Shown one piece after another: positions 27,936 to 36,649 of a DNA stretch of 60,196 bases. The stretch is from Clostridia bacterium (GTDB taxonomy: Bacteria > Bacillota > Clostridia > Oscillospirales > CAG-272), in the NCBI GenBank assembly GCA_017461475.1, contig JAFTXX010000037.1:1-60196 (forward strand). Reading direction: 5' to 3'. The notes below the pieces were generated by a model, which saw only the letters and a program-made list of their open reading frames with translations, was not told where the DNA came from and did no database searches. The translations under genes were made by a program, and so were the position numbers. The number at the start of each line of letters is the position of its first letter. Positions within the stretch are counted from its first letter, which is position 1.

Positions 27936-30263
27936 TCAGTCCGAGCCGTCGAGGTGAATTACTTCAACAGTAACAACCGTTCCGTATGGGACTGTTTCTC
28001 CTGCGGAATAGCTTTGCGATGTAACTATCGCACCGCTTCCCTTGTTATAATTCTGCGCGCCCTCAATTTCGATATTGAGACCTGCGTTGATTATCTTTGT
28101 ATTGGCTTCGGCCGCGGTAAGCCCGAGCACGGAAGGAACCGTGACGGTTTTGGCGGCGGAGTCTGCATTGTTGGTATAAAGAATTATCTTACCGTTTTCT
28201 TTTGAGATAACGCTTCCGCGCACAGGAACTTGCGAAGTCACAGTTCCGCTTCCTCCAACTACCTCCACTGAAATACCAAGCTTAGCTATCTCAGCCTTTG
28301 CGGTTTCGGAATCCTGACCGATGTAGCGCGAAACTGTGAACTGTGCATTTTCAAGCTCTTCTACTGTATACTCGGGTTCAACGCCGAGATAAGGAAGAAC
28401 ATTTTCAAGAAATTTTGAGACATAAGGTGCAGCAACTATACTGCCGTATACACTGTCACCCGTAGGCTCATCTACCATGATTATAACTGCTATCTGCGGG
28501 TCATCCGCGGGAGCATATGCTATGGTCGAAGAAATGCGCGCTTTGAAAGTTTCATCGTCGCTTGTTGTGCCGTCAAATTTTTCGGATGTACCTGTTTTTG
28601 CGGCAACTTTATAACCTGCTACGTATGCGTTTTTGGCACCACCGTCACCGGAAACGCCTGCTTCAAGGATTTCGGTAATGGTGGTTGCGGTAGATGTGCT
28701 TATCACCTGTCTCTTTGGGGTGGTGTCGTACTCATAAACCACTGTGCCGTCGTCGTCCACAAACTTATCAAGAAGATGCGGAGTAACGAGGTAACCGCCG
28801 TTTGCAATCGTGCAAATTGCGGTAAGTTGAGACACCGGATTTACTTTGAAGCGCTGACCAAATGACGCAACCGCAAGGTCAGACGCGCCCATAGTTTCTC
28901 TGCTAAAGAAAATCGTGGTAGCTTCGCCGGGAAGGTCAATACCGCTTTTTTCAAGGTATCCGAACGCTTCAAAATAGTTGCAGAACTTTTCGGTTCCGAC
29001 ACGCTCGGCTATAGTCATAAGCACGGGATTGCAGGACTGCTGAAGTCCGCGCGCGAAAGTTACCGTTCCGTGACCTGAGGTTTTATGACAGTGAATAGAC
29101 CAGCCGCCGACGCGGTGAACGCCGGTACATGTGAAAGTTTCCGTGGGGGTCACAACGCCTTCCTCAAGCGCCATAGCAGTAGTGATAGGTTTAAATGTGG
29201 AACCGGGTTCGTAAAGCTCGGTCGTTGCCTTATTGCTCCACATAACTTGGCGAAGCTCGGCACGCATATTGACATACTCTTCGCTTCCCTCTTCAAAACC
29301 GCTTGCTTCAAGTGCAGTTTGCGAAATCGAGTCGAGCGTATATGGGTCATTAAGGTCAAAATCAGGTTGAACGGATATAGCATATATGGCGCCGGTTTTG
29401 GGATTCATTGCAATTCCCACAGCGCGATTATTAGGTGCGTGGTCTTCAACGGCCGATTTAACCTGAATATCGAGTTCATGCTGAATGCGCTCATCGATAG
29501 TGGTTATCATATCGTAACCGTCGATAGGTTCAACGTAGCTCTCGTAATCATACGCCATTTCGTTACCGCGTGCATCCTGCGCGATTATGTACTTGCCGTC
29601 AACTCCCGTAAGCTCTTCGTCGTACATATATTCAAGACCGTAAAGCCCCTGACCATCTGCACCGGTAAAGCCTATAGTCTGTGCCGCCATAGTGCCGTAT
29701 GTGTAGTACCTCTTATTTGTAGCTTCGAGGTGAATTTGATTTATAAGTTTGTTTTCGGAGATGAAAGCAAGCACTTGGTCTGCCGCATCTTTGTCTACAT
29801 TTTTCTTTATCGTCTCGTCGCGTCTGCCCTTTTTGGCCGCTTTTTCAAGTATCATCTCACGGTCAACGCCTAAAATTTCAGAAAGTCCATCGGCAATCAG
29901 TTCAGCTTGTGAGCCGGAGTTCACATATGCATCGACGCCGTCACTGTATCTTAGCGCAGAAACAGCGCGCTCCACCGCCGAGGAATATTCAGCATCCTGA
30001 ATATCCGCAGGCGAAATAAAAACGCGCCATGTGGTCTGATTGGCGGCAATCACGTTCATATTGCTGTCGTAAATCGTGCCGCGTTCAGCCCCGACTGTGT
30101 TTTCAACCGTTATCTGGTCTATTACTTCTTTTTGATAGGTCTCATAATCTATGACCTGCATTTCAAAAATAGTGCCAAGGAGCAAAAAAGCAAAAAGCGC
30201 AAAAAGCGTGAGCAATATAAAGCTTCTCCCTGCCATTACACTGTTCACATTTTTATGCGCCAT
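27936..30263 (-). CDS. spoVD: Class B PBP (SpoVD/PbpB-like) with two PASTA domains
   Basis: 775 residues. One N-terminal membrane anchor (about 12-32), PBP dimerisation domain (about 55-230), then transpeptidase: Ser355-Thr-Phe-Lys358 active site, Ser410-Cys-Asn412, and Lys556-Thr-Gly558. Two PASTA repeats are at the C-terminus (about 640-770). It cross-links septal or spore cortex peptidoglycan as partner of FtsW. In Clostridia one gene at this position can serve as PbpB or SpoVD; the sequence does not separate these. AAGGAG is present before the start. Confidence 0.92.
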   Translation of the reverse strand: MAHKNVNSVMAGRSFILLTLFALFAFLLLGTIFEMQVIDYETYQKEVIDQITVENTVGAERGTIYDSNMNVIAANQTTWRVFISPADIQDAEYSSAVERAVSALRYSDGVDAYVNSGSQAELIADGLSEILGVDREMILEKAAKKGRRDETIKKNVDKDAADQVLAFISENKLINQIHLEATNKRYYTYGTMAAQTIGFTGADGQGLYGLEYMYDEELTGVDGKYIIAQDARGNEMAYDYESYVEPIDGYDMITTIDERIQHELDIQVKSAVEDHAPNNRAVGIAMNPKTGAIYAISVQPDFDLNDPYTLDSISQTALEASGFEEGSEEYVNMRAELRQVMWSNKATTELYEPGSTFKPITTAMALEEGVVTPTETFTCTGVHRVGGWSIHCHKTSGHGTVTFARGLQQSCNPVLMTIAERVGTEKFCNYFEAFGYLEKSGIDLPGEATTIFFSRETMGASDLAVASFGQRFKVNPVSQLTAICTIANGGYLVTPHLLDKFVDDDGTVVYEYDTTPKRQVISTSTATTITEILEAGVSGDGGAKNAYVAGYKVAAKTGTSEKFDGTTSDDETFKARISSTIAYAPADDPQIAVIIMVDEPTGDSVYGSIVAAPYVSKFLENVLPYLGVEPEYTVEELENAQFTVSRYIGQDSETAKAEIAKLGISVEVVGGSGTVTSQVPVRGSVISKENGKIILYTNNADSAAKTVTVPSVLGLTAAEANTKIINAGLNIEIEGAQNYNKGSGAIVTSQSYSAGETVPYGTVVTVEVIHLDGSD

Positions 30264-30309
30264 TACAAATTTCTCCTTTTAGTGGGAACTGTTTTAAATA
30301 TATTCGATA

Positions 30310-30984
30310 TTAGTCAAGATATTCTAAAAAACCGCTGAGTTTATCACCGAAAGTATTAAGCAGTTCGACGGTAACGGGGGTATTGCCGTTATCTGCATCA
30401 TACACTTCGACCGAATCACCCGAAGAAAGCGAAAGATATTCAACGGCTGCACTGTTTGCAGTCACCATACCGTAACCGTCGGCAACATCGGCAATGTCAA
30501 TGCTGTTATGTTTTTCTTCAAGCGCAAGTGTGAGGGTCTTATCTTCTTCCTTGAGCTCAGCAAGAGTATCGGAAAGTTCAGAATAGCGACGTGCTTCCTC
30601 ATTGATAAGCGAGCCGCTGAACACTACCATAGCAAGCACCATAGCGGTTATCATAACGGACACGAGCATGCTGAGAGAAAGGCGTGTGCCTTTTGACTTT
30701 ACAAGTTCAAAATTTTCGATATGTACAATCTCGCGGCGCGCACGCTGAGGTTTTACCGCAGGTGCGGCTTCTCTGACGACCGCTTTTTGTTTTTTTGCAA
30801 CAACGATTCCGGTTTCGGGAACAACTACGCGGCTTGCTTTAGCGCGCATCTCATCGGTAACGCGTCTTGCATTTGCATCTGTGCTCTTGCAATAAGGGTT
30901 ATAGCCGTTTTGAATAGCTTTTGCGATAATAACATCTTTTACAGAAGTTGTGTATCTTGCGCGTGTCATACCTGTTGCGTTCAT
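30310..30984 (-). CDS. ftsL: FtsL-like division protein
   Basis: 224 residues, long for FtsL. A ~95-residue basic cytoplasmic part with Lys/Arg/Ala-rich sequence precedes one membrane helix (LSMLVSVMITAMVLAMVVFS). A short coiled coil follows (RRYSELSDTLAELKEEDKTLTLALEE), then an extracytoplasmic tail. The single helix, coiled coil and position between rsmH and the PBP gene identify FtsL by context rather than by strong sequence. It would bind FtsQ/DivIB and activate the FtsW-PBP pair. Confidence 0.75.
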   Translation of the reverse strand: MNATGMTRARYTTSVKDVIIAKAIQNGYNPYCKSTDANARRVTDEMRAKASRVVVPETGIVVAKKQKAVVREAAPAVKPQRARREIVHIENFELVKSKGTRLSLSMLVSVMITAMVLAMVVFSGSLINEEARRYSELSDTLAELKEEDKTLTLALEEKHNSIDIADVADGYGMVTANSAAVEYLSLSSGDSVEVYDADNGNTPVTVELLNTFGDKLSGFLEYLD

Positions 30985-31000
30985 TTTTATCCCCCGAATT

Positions 31001-31945
31001 TTAGATTTTCTCAGCGACGCGGAGTTTTGCGCTCCTTGAGCGAGGATTTACCTCGAGTTCATCATCGCCTGCCGTTATCGGCTTTTTATTTACCGTTTTA
31101 ATCTTAGGTTTGTTATTGCACACGCACACGGGAAATTCTCTCGGGCATGTGCATCCGGTCGCGAGTGCCGCGTATTTTTGTTTTACAAGTCTGTCTTCAA
31201 GCGAATGGAAAGTTATTATCGCTATCCTTCCGCCCGCGCTCAGGCGCTCCACCGCCGATTCTATAGCGCGCGGTATTGCAGAGAGTTCCTCATTGACCTC
31301 AATGCGTATAGCCTGAAATGTTCTTTTAGCAGGATGATGTCCGCCCTCGCGCGCCGCTTTAGGCATCGAAGACTTTATCAGCTCCGCAAGTTCAAGTGTG
31401 GTTTCTATAGGCGCTTCAGCGCGTTTTTTTACGATGTTTGACGCAATGTTCTTTGCAAACTTTTCTTCGCCGTATTCAAAGATTATCCTTTTGAGTTCTT
31501 CTTCCGAATACTCATTTACCACTTCATAAGCGCTCTTCGCATCCTCGCGGTTCATGCGCATGTCAAGTTTTGCATCCTGCATGTAGGAAAATCCGCGTTC
31601 GGCAGTATCAAGCTGGTATGACGAAACTCCGAGGTCCATCAGTATTCCGTCTATTTTTTCAATTCCGAGGTCGTTTAGTACCGTTTCAAGTTCGCTGTAA
31701 TTGCTGTGCACAAACGTCACTCTGTCAGAATACTCTTCAAGACGTTTTGCCGCCGCTGTAAGAGCATCGGTATCGCGGTCTATTGCTATGAGCCTGCCGC
31801 CTTTGTCAAGGCGCTTTACGATTTCGAGCGAGTGTCCGCCGCCGCCTGTCGTGCCGTCGACGTATATTCCGTCAGGCTTGATATCAAGTCCCTCTATGCA
31901 CTCTCTGAGGAGCACGGAGACATGTGAAAATTTAATTTCTTCCAT
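31001..31945 (-). CDS. rsmH: 16S rRNA m4C1402 methyltransferase RsmH
   Basis: 314 residues. HVSVLLRECIEGL, VDGTTGGGGHS (SAM loop), AIDRDTDAL, GILMDLGVSSYQLD and RGFSYMQDAKLDMRMN are in order. The C-terminus has TFQAIRIEVNEEL, IITFHSLEDRLVK and NPRSRSAKLRVAEK. It N4-methylates C1402 in the 16S decoding centre with SAM. It lies 12 bp after mraZ, the canonical start of the cluster. Confidence 0.97.
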   Translation of the reverse strand: MEEIKFSHVSVLLRECIEGLDIKPDGIYVDGTTGGGGHSLEIVKRLDKGGRLIAIDRDTDALTAAAKRLEEYSDRVTFVHSNYSELETVLNDLGIEKIDGILMDLGVSSYQLDTAERGFSYMQDAKLDMRMNREDAKSAYEVVNEYSEEELKRIIFEYGEEKFAKNIASNIVKKRAEAPIETTLELAELIKSSMPKAAREGGHHPAKRTFQAIRIEVNEELSAIPRAIESAVERLSAGGRIAIITFHSLEDRLVKQKYAALATGCTCPREFPVCVCNNKPKIKTVNKKPITAGDDELEVNPRSRSAKLRVAEKI

Positions 31946-31957
31946 ACATCCTCACTT

Positions 31958-32401
31958 TTAGAAGCCGAGAGCATTGAAAGTCTCAGCGAGTGCTTCATCA
32001 CTGAGTTCTTCTTCAAGAGCATCCCAGTTGGTATCCGACCAAATCTCGGCGTGATTTCCGGCGCCGATGATGACTACATTCTTTTGCAATTCGGCGAGAC
32101 CGCAGAGGGTTGTCGGGATGATTACTCTTCCCTGCGCATCGGGAGTTGCATATGTAGTTTTCGAGAACACCTTGCGTACAATACGTTTGGTATCGGCAGG
32201 TATGCCGTTCAAAAGTTTTTCGGTGTAGCGTATCCATTCTTCCTCGGAAAAAAGAAGAAGGCATTTTTCATTAATGCGGGCAATGGCAAAATTCTCACCG
32301 AGAAGTTCGCGAAACTTTGCGGGAATGAACAAACGGTTCTTTGCATCAAGCGAGTGGCGATACTCGCCAACGAAAGTCTGTCTGCTTTCCAACCGTCTCA
32401 T
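31958..32401 (-). CDS. mraZ: MraZ transcriptional regulator
   Basis: 147 residues with two AbrB-like MraZ domains: FVGEYRHSLDAKNRLFIPAKFRELLG at the N-terminus and TTYATPDAQGRVIIPTTLCGLAEL in the second half, each with the DxxGR/DxxxR loop. MraZ forms ring oligomers and controls its own operon. The upstream frame to a GTG at 32449 is rejected, because the promoter start is near 32453. ATG 32401 directly abuts a GGGGG run; a TTG at 32392, 9 nt after that run, is an equally good start and would trim three residues. Confidence 0.9.
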   Translation of the reverse strand: MRRLESRQTFVGEYRHSLDAKNRLFIPAKFRELLGENFAIARINEKCLLLFSEEEWIRYTEKLLNGIPADTKRIVRKVFSKTTYATPDAQGRVIIPTTLCGLAELQKNVVIIGAGNHAEIWSDTNWDALEEELSDEALAETFNALGF

Positions 32402-32459
32402 CCCCCTTTTCGCTACACTTTTGTGGTTTTTTGCCCCTTTTTTCCCCACTCATGTTTTT

Positions 32460-32488
32460 ATTATATAGTATTAAAAAGCAAATTGCAA
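32460..32488 (-). promoter_or_regulatory. Sigma-A promoter of the mra/dcw operon
   Basis: Minus strand: -35 TTGCAA (32483-32488), 17 bp spacer, -10 TATAAT (32460-32465), start near 32453. The leader on the minus strand holds G-rich runs (GTGGGG, AGGGGC, AGGGGG) spaced roughly 20-25 nt, which could be MraZ-binding repeats; MraZ sites are usually TGGGN repeats, of which one (GTGGGG) is clear. That operator idea is inference. Confidence 0.78.
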
Positions 32489-32530
32489 TACTTTTTGCAA
32501 AAAAATTCTATTAATGACAAAATTAAAAAA

Positions 32531-32550
32531 GAAGCGGCAAAAGTCGCTTC
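32531..32550. terminator. Short hairpin between the surface protein gene and mraZ
   Basis: GAAGCGGC and GTCGCTTC pair (one G-T) around AAAA. On the minus strand it is followed by a T run, but it lies upstream of the mraZ promoter, so it would end minus-strand transcription arriving from further right. No gene is seen between it and smpB-side transcription on that strand, so its job is uncertain. Confidence 0.45.
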
Positions 32551-32583
32551 AAATCTGGGTTTTCAGGCGTTTAAAATACAAAA

Positions 32584-32612
32584 AAATCCGCATGAGAAAT
32601 CATGCGGATTTT
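32584..32612 (-). terminator. Intrinsic terminator after the LamG-like surface protein gene
   Basis: AAATCCGCATGA and TCATGCGGATTT form a 12-13 bp stem with a GAAA tetraloop, followed on the minus strand by a T run. It lies 13 bp after the stop at 32625. Confidence 0.9.
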
Positions 32613-32624
32613 GAATATTGTTAA

Positions 32625-34301
32625 TTATTTTTTCTTGCCTTTTACGATTACAACTACCACAGCAAGAATGACCACTACAGCAACCGCTGCAATTATGATC
32701 ACGGTCGTGGAAGAACCGCCTTCGGAAGGTGCTTGGACCTCAGTGGTATCTGCAACTTCAGCGGTGGTTTCTTCAGCAGGAGCAGTAGTTTCAACCGCTT
32801 CGGTGGTAACAACTTCTTCTACTGTATCGTCAATGATTTCAGAGTTGGGAGCGAAACCGGAATTGATAAGCGCCGCTTCTTCGCCCTTAACGGTAACCTT
32901 GAGATTATCAAAATATGCGTGCATAGCATTGACGCTGTCGCCGTTATTCGCTCTCATACGGAGACCGAAAGAACCCGTGCTCCACTTATCAGCGGTAGTG
33001 GAATATTCATATACAAGTTCGCCGCTTTCGATATCAGTGAATGTGAATGTAATCATACCGTCAAAGTGCTCAGCTACAATGTGATAATCATTGCCAGGAG
33101 TGAGAACTCCGCCGCTAACCTTGATATTGGCATATGCACCGGTCGCATCGGTTGCACCGAGAGCTGCTTTTGTAGCATCGTTGCTTGCAAAAGACATGTA
33201 GCCGTAGAACTCATTGCCGCAAAGCGTGGGGTCGACATAAGTAAGAAGTCCCGCACCCGCCATTACGTCGCAAAGATCAACTTCGGCGGTGTAATCGGAT
33301 GCAAGTCCGACATAACCGGTCTCGTCGCCGATGTATGCGATATAGGAGAATACAAATCCTTCATCAACCGAAGAAAGATAAAGTTTACCATCCTGAACAA
33401 CCCATTCGCCGCCGACTGTCATAAAGTCTTCAAGAGTAGTTTCGTCGGAGAAATCATTCTCATAAAGAACGTATTCGGTGTTGGAAAAATCTATCTCGCT
33501 TGCGTTTACCTTTTCGATAACAATAGGATTAGACTGAACCGAGGGAACATATTCAGAAAGTGCACCGCCGTTTGCAAGGTGATCGCCGACAGCCCCAATA
33601 GCGGTAACCTTGAGGTTATCGAAGGAAAGGACGCCAATGTTTACCATGCTGACACTCATGTCGGCAGGAACTGCGGAGAAACCGAAAGTACCCATAGCCC
33701 ATTCGCCGTTCTCAGCGGTGTAGTTCCAGAGTTCAACACCTTCGGGATCGGTAACAACGACGGTGACATTTGCGCCTTCAACAGTCATGGTTATGTGGTG
33801 TGTGTAATTGCGCTTGGATGCAAAAGAAGAGGAGCCGAGAGGTCCGGCAGAAACGCCTGCGGTATTGGTGCGTCCGAGAGTAAGACTTTCGGTGGTGGCA
33901 GAGTTACCGCTGTTAGTGGCAAAATTGAGCGCGAGCTGATAGCCGCAATAGCCATCCTCAGCCTCAGCATACGCATATCCGAGGTCGCAACGTGCAAGCA
34001 CACCTGCAAGTGCGTTGGGAGTAACATCGACCTCAAGGATATAATCGGTAAGGTTCATAACCGCATCATCTGCGGTATAAAGCAGGAATACCTGTTCATC
34101 AAGACCGAGACCGCCCGCACTCTTGAGCTTGAGCACGCCGTCTTCAACAACCCACTCACCGCGATACTGAGTGAAATCGCTAATCGTTGCAGAATCGGAG
34201 AAATCATTCTCATAATAAACATATTCAGCCGCACTTGCGGAAACCGCCATGCAAAGCACGAGCAACGCGGCTGTGCAAATAAGAGCAAAAAGTTTTTTCA
34301 T
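32625..34301 (-). CDS. Secreted membrane-anchored protein with two LamG/jellyroll-like repeats
   Basis: 558 residues. Signal peptide MKKLFALICTAALLVLCMAVSASA. Two related modules of ~220 residues each begin with EYVYYENDFSD and EYVLYENDFSD, then FTQYRGEWVVEDGVLKL and FMTVGGEWVVQDGKLYL, and end in FDNLKVT. These are features of concanavalin-like (LamG/DUF1080) folds that bind carbohydrate. A Thr/Glu-rich linker (ETTAPAEETTAEVADTTE) leads to one C-terminal membrane helix and KGKKK. No LPxTG sorting signal. It probably sits on the outer membrane face; the ligand is unknown. Own terminator, no operon partner. Confidence 0.8.
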   Translation of the reverse strand: MKKLFALICTAALLVLCMAVSASAAEYVYYENDFSDSATISDFTQYRGEWVVEDGVLKLKSAGGLGLDEQVFLLYTADDAVMNLTDYILEVDVTPNALAGVLARCDLGYAYAEAEDGYCGYQLALNFATNSGNSATTESLTLGRTNTAGVSAGPLGSSSFASKRNYTHHITMTVEGANVTVVVTDPEGVELWNYTAENGEWAMGTFGFSAVPADMSVSMVNIGVLSFDNLKVTAIGAVGDHLANGGALSEYVPSVQSNPIVIEKVNASEIDFSNTEYVLYENDFSDETTLEDFMTVGGEWVVQDGKLYLSSVDEGFVFSYIAYIGDETGYVGLASDYTAEVDLCDVMAGAGLLTYVDPTLCGNEFYGYMSFASNDATKAALGATDATGAYANIKVSGGVLTPGNDYHIVAEHFDGMITFTFTDIESGELVYEYSTTADKWSTGSFGLRMRANNGDSVNAMHAYFDNLKVTVKGEEAALINSGFAPNSEIIDDTVEEVVTTEAVETTAPAEETTAEVADTTEVQAPSEGGSSTTVIIIAAVAVVVILAVVVVIVKGKKK

Positions 34302-34398
34302 GTCTATACCTCCGTAAGAAACATCTATACACTCTTACTTTACTGCATTTTGATATCAAAGTAAATACATAATGTAAACATTTTTGTTCAAAAAATAC

Positions 34399-34426
34399 AA
34401 AAGCGGTCACTTTGATGACCGCTTTT
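34399..34426 (-). terminator. Intrinsic terminator after the second surface protein gene
   Basis: AAAAGCGGTCA and TGACCGCTTTT form a perfect 11 bp stem around a 6 nt loop; minus-strand continuation is T-rich. It lies 15 bp beyond the stop at 34441. Confidence 0.9.
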
Positions 34427-34440
34427 GATGTAAATTTCAA

Positions 34441-35454
34441 TTATTTCTTTTTCTTTGTAACAACTACAACAACTGCTACAACTGCTACAACCGCTACGAT
34501 AACTACAACGATAACTACAGGGCTGATTCCGCCTTCGCTTGTAGCTGCAGGAGCCTCAGTGGTCTCTGCAACAGCCTCGGTGGTTTCGGGAGCCTCGGTC
34601 TCGAGAACGGGACGAGTAATAACGACATCGGGATCAGGAATAATCATGCCGTTTTCATCAGTCTTAACCTCGCGAACCTTTTCCTCAACGGTTACAGTAT
34701 CAGCAATGTAAACATTACCGCCGCCGGTGATGGTATCAAATGTACCGCCTCTAACGATAAGAGTAGAGCCATCTTCTACATAGAGGGAAACATGGCAAGG
34801 AATAGCATAGTCGGCGTTAGCCTCGTTGTTCATAGAAACAATATTCTCACCAATAACGAGAGTTGAGTTGTTGGTGATAGCGATAGTAGTGGAAGAATTG
34901 TCAAACTCGTTGAAGAGAATGATGTCATCAATGATAGTATCGCTTACGAAAGTACAAGTTGCATTCTGCTTAATCTTCATAGCGCATGAAGGGTTGGTTG
35001 CAGGTTCTGCATTCTTGTAATCGGTGGTTCCGTCGTTGGAAGTAATCATAAGTGTATTTTCATACTCGGGGAACGAATATGTAGCGCCTACATAGAGCTT
35101 ACCGGTAGCAACGAGAGTACCGCCGTTAGTCTGAGCGAGGACGCCTGCGGAGCCGTCGCCGTCAGCTGCGCCGAGGTTGGGCTTAGGAGTATCGGGGGTA
35201 AGACCGTCATTAGCCTTATCTGCACCGAACTTGATGTAAACATACGCATCGTTCATGTTGTCGTAAACAGCTTTTTCTGCTGCATCTGCTGCGTCTGCGT
35301 CAATGTAATCAAGAACTTCGTCCTTAACTTCTTCTACAGGCTCAGTTTCTGCCGCAGTGGTTTCTGCTACTGCATCGGTTGCAAATACGCTCATAGACAT
35401 TGCGGAGAGCATAAGCAGCGCTGCCATAGCAACAGCCAAAATCTTCTTAGTCAT
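34441..35454 (-). CDS. Secreted membrane-anchored acidic protein with a parallel-beta-like middle
   Basis: 337 residues. Signal peptide MTKKILAVAMAALLMLSAMS...VFA, then an acidic region (TTAAETEPVEEVKDEVLDY). The middle is rich in beta strands and Asn/Thr with the look of a right-handed beta-helix (FNEFDNSSTTIAITNNSTLVIGENI, GSTLIVRGGTFDTITGGG). A Thr/Glu-rich linker, one long Val-rich membrane helix and a KKKK tail end the protein, as in the neighbour at 32625-34301. No family name can be given. The start has GGAGG 8 nt upstream; the frame beyond it is not coding. Confidence 0.75.
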   Translation of the reverse strand: MTKKILAVAMAALLMLSAMSMSVFATDAVAETTAAETEPVEEVKDEVLDYIDADAADAAEKAVYDNMNDAYVYIKFGADKANDGLTPDTPKPNLGAADGDGSAGVLAQTNGGTLVATGKLYVGATYSFPEYENTLMITSNDGTTDYKNAEPATNPSCAMKIKQNATCTFVSDTIIDDIILFNEFDNSSTTIAITNNSTLVIGENIVSMNNEANADYAIPCHVSLYVEDGSTLIVRGGTFDTITGGGNVYIADTVTVEEKVREVKTDENGMIIPDPDVVITRPVLETEAPETTEAVAETTEAPAATSEGGISPVVIVVVIVAVVAVVAVVVVVTKKKK

Positions 35455-35499
35455 ATGTATCCTCCAAATTTTGCACATTTTTGTGCTTTTTATAAAATG

Positions 35500-35528
35500 A
35501 TTATACTATTTTTGGCTTGTCAAGTCAA
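35500..35528 (-). promoter_or_regulatory. Sigma-A promoter for the surface protein gene at 34441
   Basis: Minus strand: -35 TTGACT (35523-35528), 17 bp spacer, -10 TATAAT (35500-35505). Start near 35493 leaves a 40 nt leader with a GGAGG site. Confidence 0.72.
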
Positions 35529-35564
35529 TATATTTTACAATTTTATATTAACTTTTTACACCTC

Positions 35565-36053
35565 TTATGACTTTCGGTCAAGCAATTCTCTTGCCATCGT
35601 CGCGGCGGCAACAGGCATAAATGCGTCGATTCCCTGCTGATTTTTAAGTGCCGCACGCACTTTTGTGGAACTTACCGTATGGTATTGAGGCTTTGCGAAC
35701 AACATCACAGTGTCTACGCCGCAGGAAGCAAAATTTACATCTGCCATGTGCTGTTCGTACGCTACGTCTTCCCCGCCGCGTATTCCCCGCACGAATGCGT
35801 CGGCGCCGTGAGCTACCGCAAAATCGGCAACAAGTCCGTCGCAGCGCATTACCGTAACGCCGTTAATGCCCTCCACCGCCTTTTCAGCAATTGCTACGCG
35901 CTCTTCTATGGAAAACATATATTGTTTTTCATCGTTGTTTGCCACAACTACAATTACACGGTCAAAAATTTTTGCCGCACGAGTGACGATATCGAGATGC
36001 CCGACGGTAATTGGGTCAAAGCTGCCTGTGACGAGTCCGAGCTTTTCATTCAT
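35565..36053 (-). CDS. coaD: Phosphopantetheine adenylyltransferase
   Basis: 162 residues. TGSFDPITVGHLDIV is the nucleotidyltransferase HxGH-type motif (TVGH), RGIRGGEDVAYEQHMADVN the substrate region, and YHTVSSTKVRA the ISSTxVR motif. It makes dephospho-CoA from 4'-phosphopantetheine and ATP. The start overlaps the rsmD stop by 8 nt; the rsmD-coaD pair is a common gene order. Confidence 0.96.
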   Translation of the reverse strand: MNEKLGLVTGSFDPITVGHLDIVTRAAKIFDRVIVVVANNDEKQYMFSIEERVAIAEKAVEGINGVTVMRCDGLVADFAVAHGADAFVRGIRGGEDVAYEQHMADVNFASCGVDTVMLFAKPQYHTVSSTKVRAALKNQQGIDAFMPVAAATMARELLDRKS

Positions 36054-36645
36054 TGTCGGTCTCCTTTCGGACGAAATAGTTTTCGCTTGGGGTAAGTATT
36101 TCTATATGCACTCTGCCGTAATGCTTTTGGCGTACCGAACTGTACATGTCCGCAAGTGAAGGTTCTTTTTCAAAGATGCGAAGGTCTTCGTTTTCGCTTT
36201 CACACACGACAAGGCATCCTCTCTTCATCAGTTTTGTACGGTACAGACGGAGCAAAGCGTCGGTGAGAGCGCCCGACGCATACGGTGGGTCGAGGAATAT
36301 TATGTCAAAGCCTTCGCGTGCATCGGATTTTCGAAGAAAATTACGGTAATCGGCTATTGCGGTTTTAGACTTGTCTCCAAAACGTGTTTTTTCAATATTT
36401 TTACGCACAACAGCGATGGCATCTGCCGAAGCGTCGGTAAACATGCAAAACTCCGCGCCGCGACTGAGCGCTTCAAGTCCGAGCTGTCCCGAGCCGGCAA
36501 AGAGATCAAGCACTCGGCGCCCCTCAATATCAAACTGTATCATTGAAAACAGTGCTTCTTTTGCACGCTCGGATGTGGGACGCGTCGTATCGCCCTCAAG
36601 GGTAACAAGCTTTATCCCTTTTGCACTGCCTGTGATTATTCTCAT
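36046..36645 (-). CDS. rsmD: 16S rRNA m2G966 methyltransferase RsmD
   Basis: 199 residues. RIITGSAKGIKL, RPTSERAKEALFSM, VLDLFAGSGQLGLEALSRGA (SAM site) and FDIIFLDPPYASG (DPPY catalytic motif) identify RsmD, which N2-methylates G966 of 16S rRNA. It begins 4 bp after the uvrC stop and overlaps coaD. Confidence 0.94.
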   Translation of the reverse strand: MRIITGSAKGIKLVTLEGDTTRPTSERAKEALFSMIQFDIEGRRVLDLFAGSGQLGLEALSRGAEFCMFTDASADAIAVVRKNIEKTRFGDKSKTAIADYRNFLRKSDAREGFDIIFLDPPYASGALTDALLRLYRTKLMKRGCLVVCESENEDLRIFEKEPSLADMYSSVRQKHYGRVHIEILTPSENYFVRKETDNE

Positions 36646-36649
36646 TTGT

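Noticed and set aside
32402-32449. Longer MraZ starting at GTG 32449
   Set aside because: The predicted transcription start is at about 32453, leaving no room for a ribosome site.
32733-34364. 543-codon plus-strand open frame
   Set aside because: Entirely antisense to the LamG-like protein gene, which has a signal peptide, repeats and terminator; no ribosome site.
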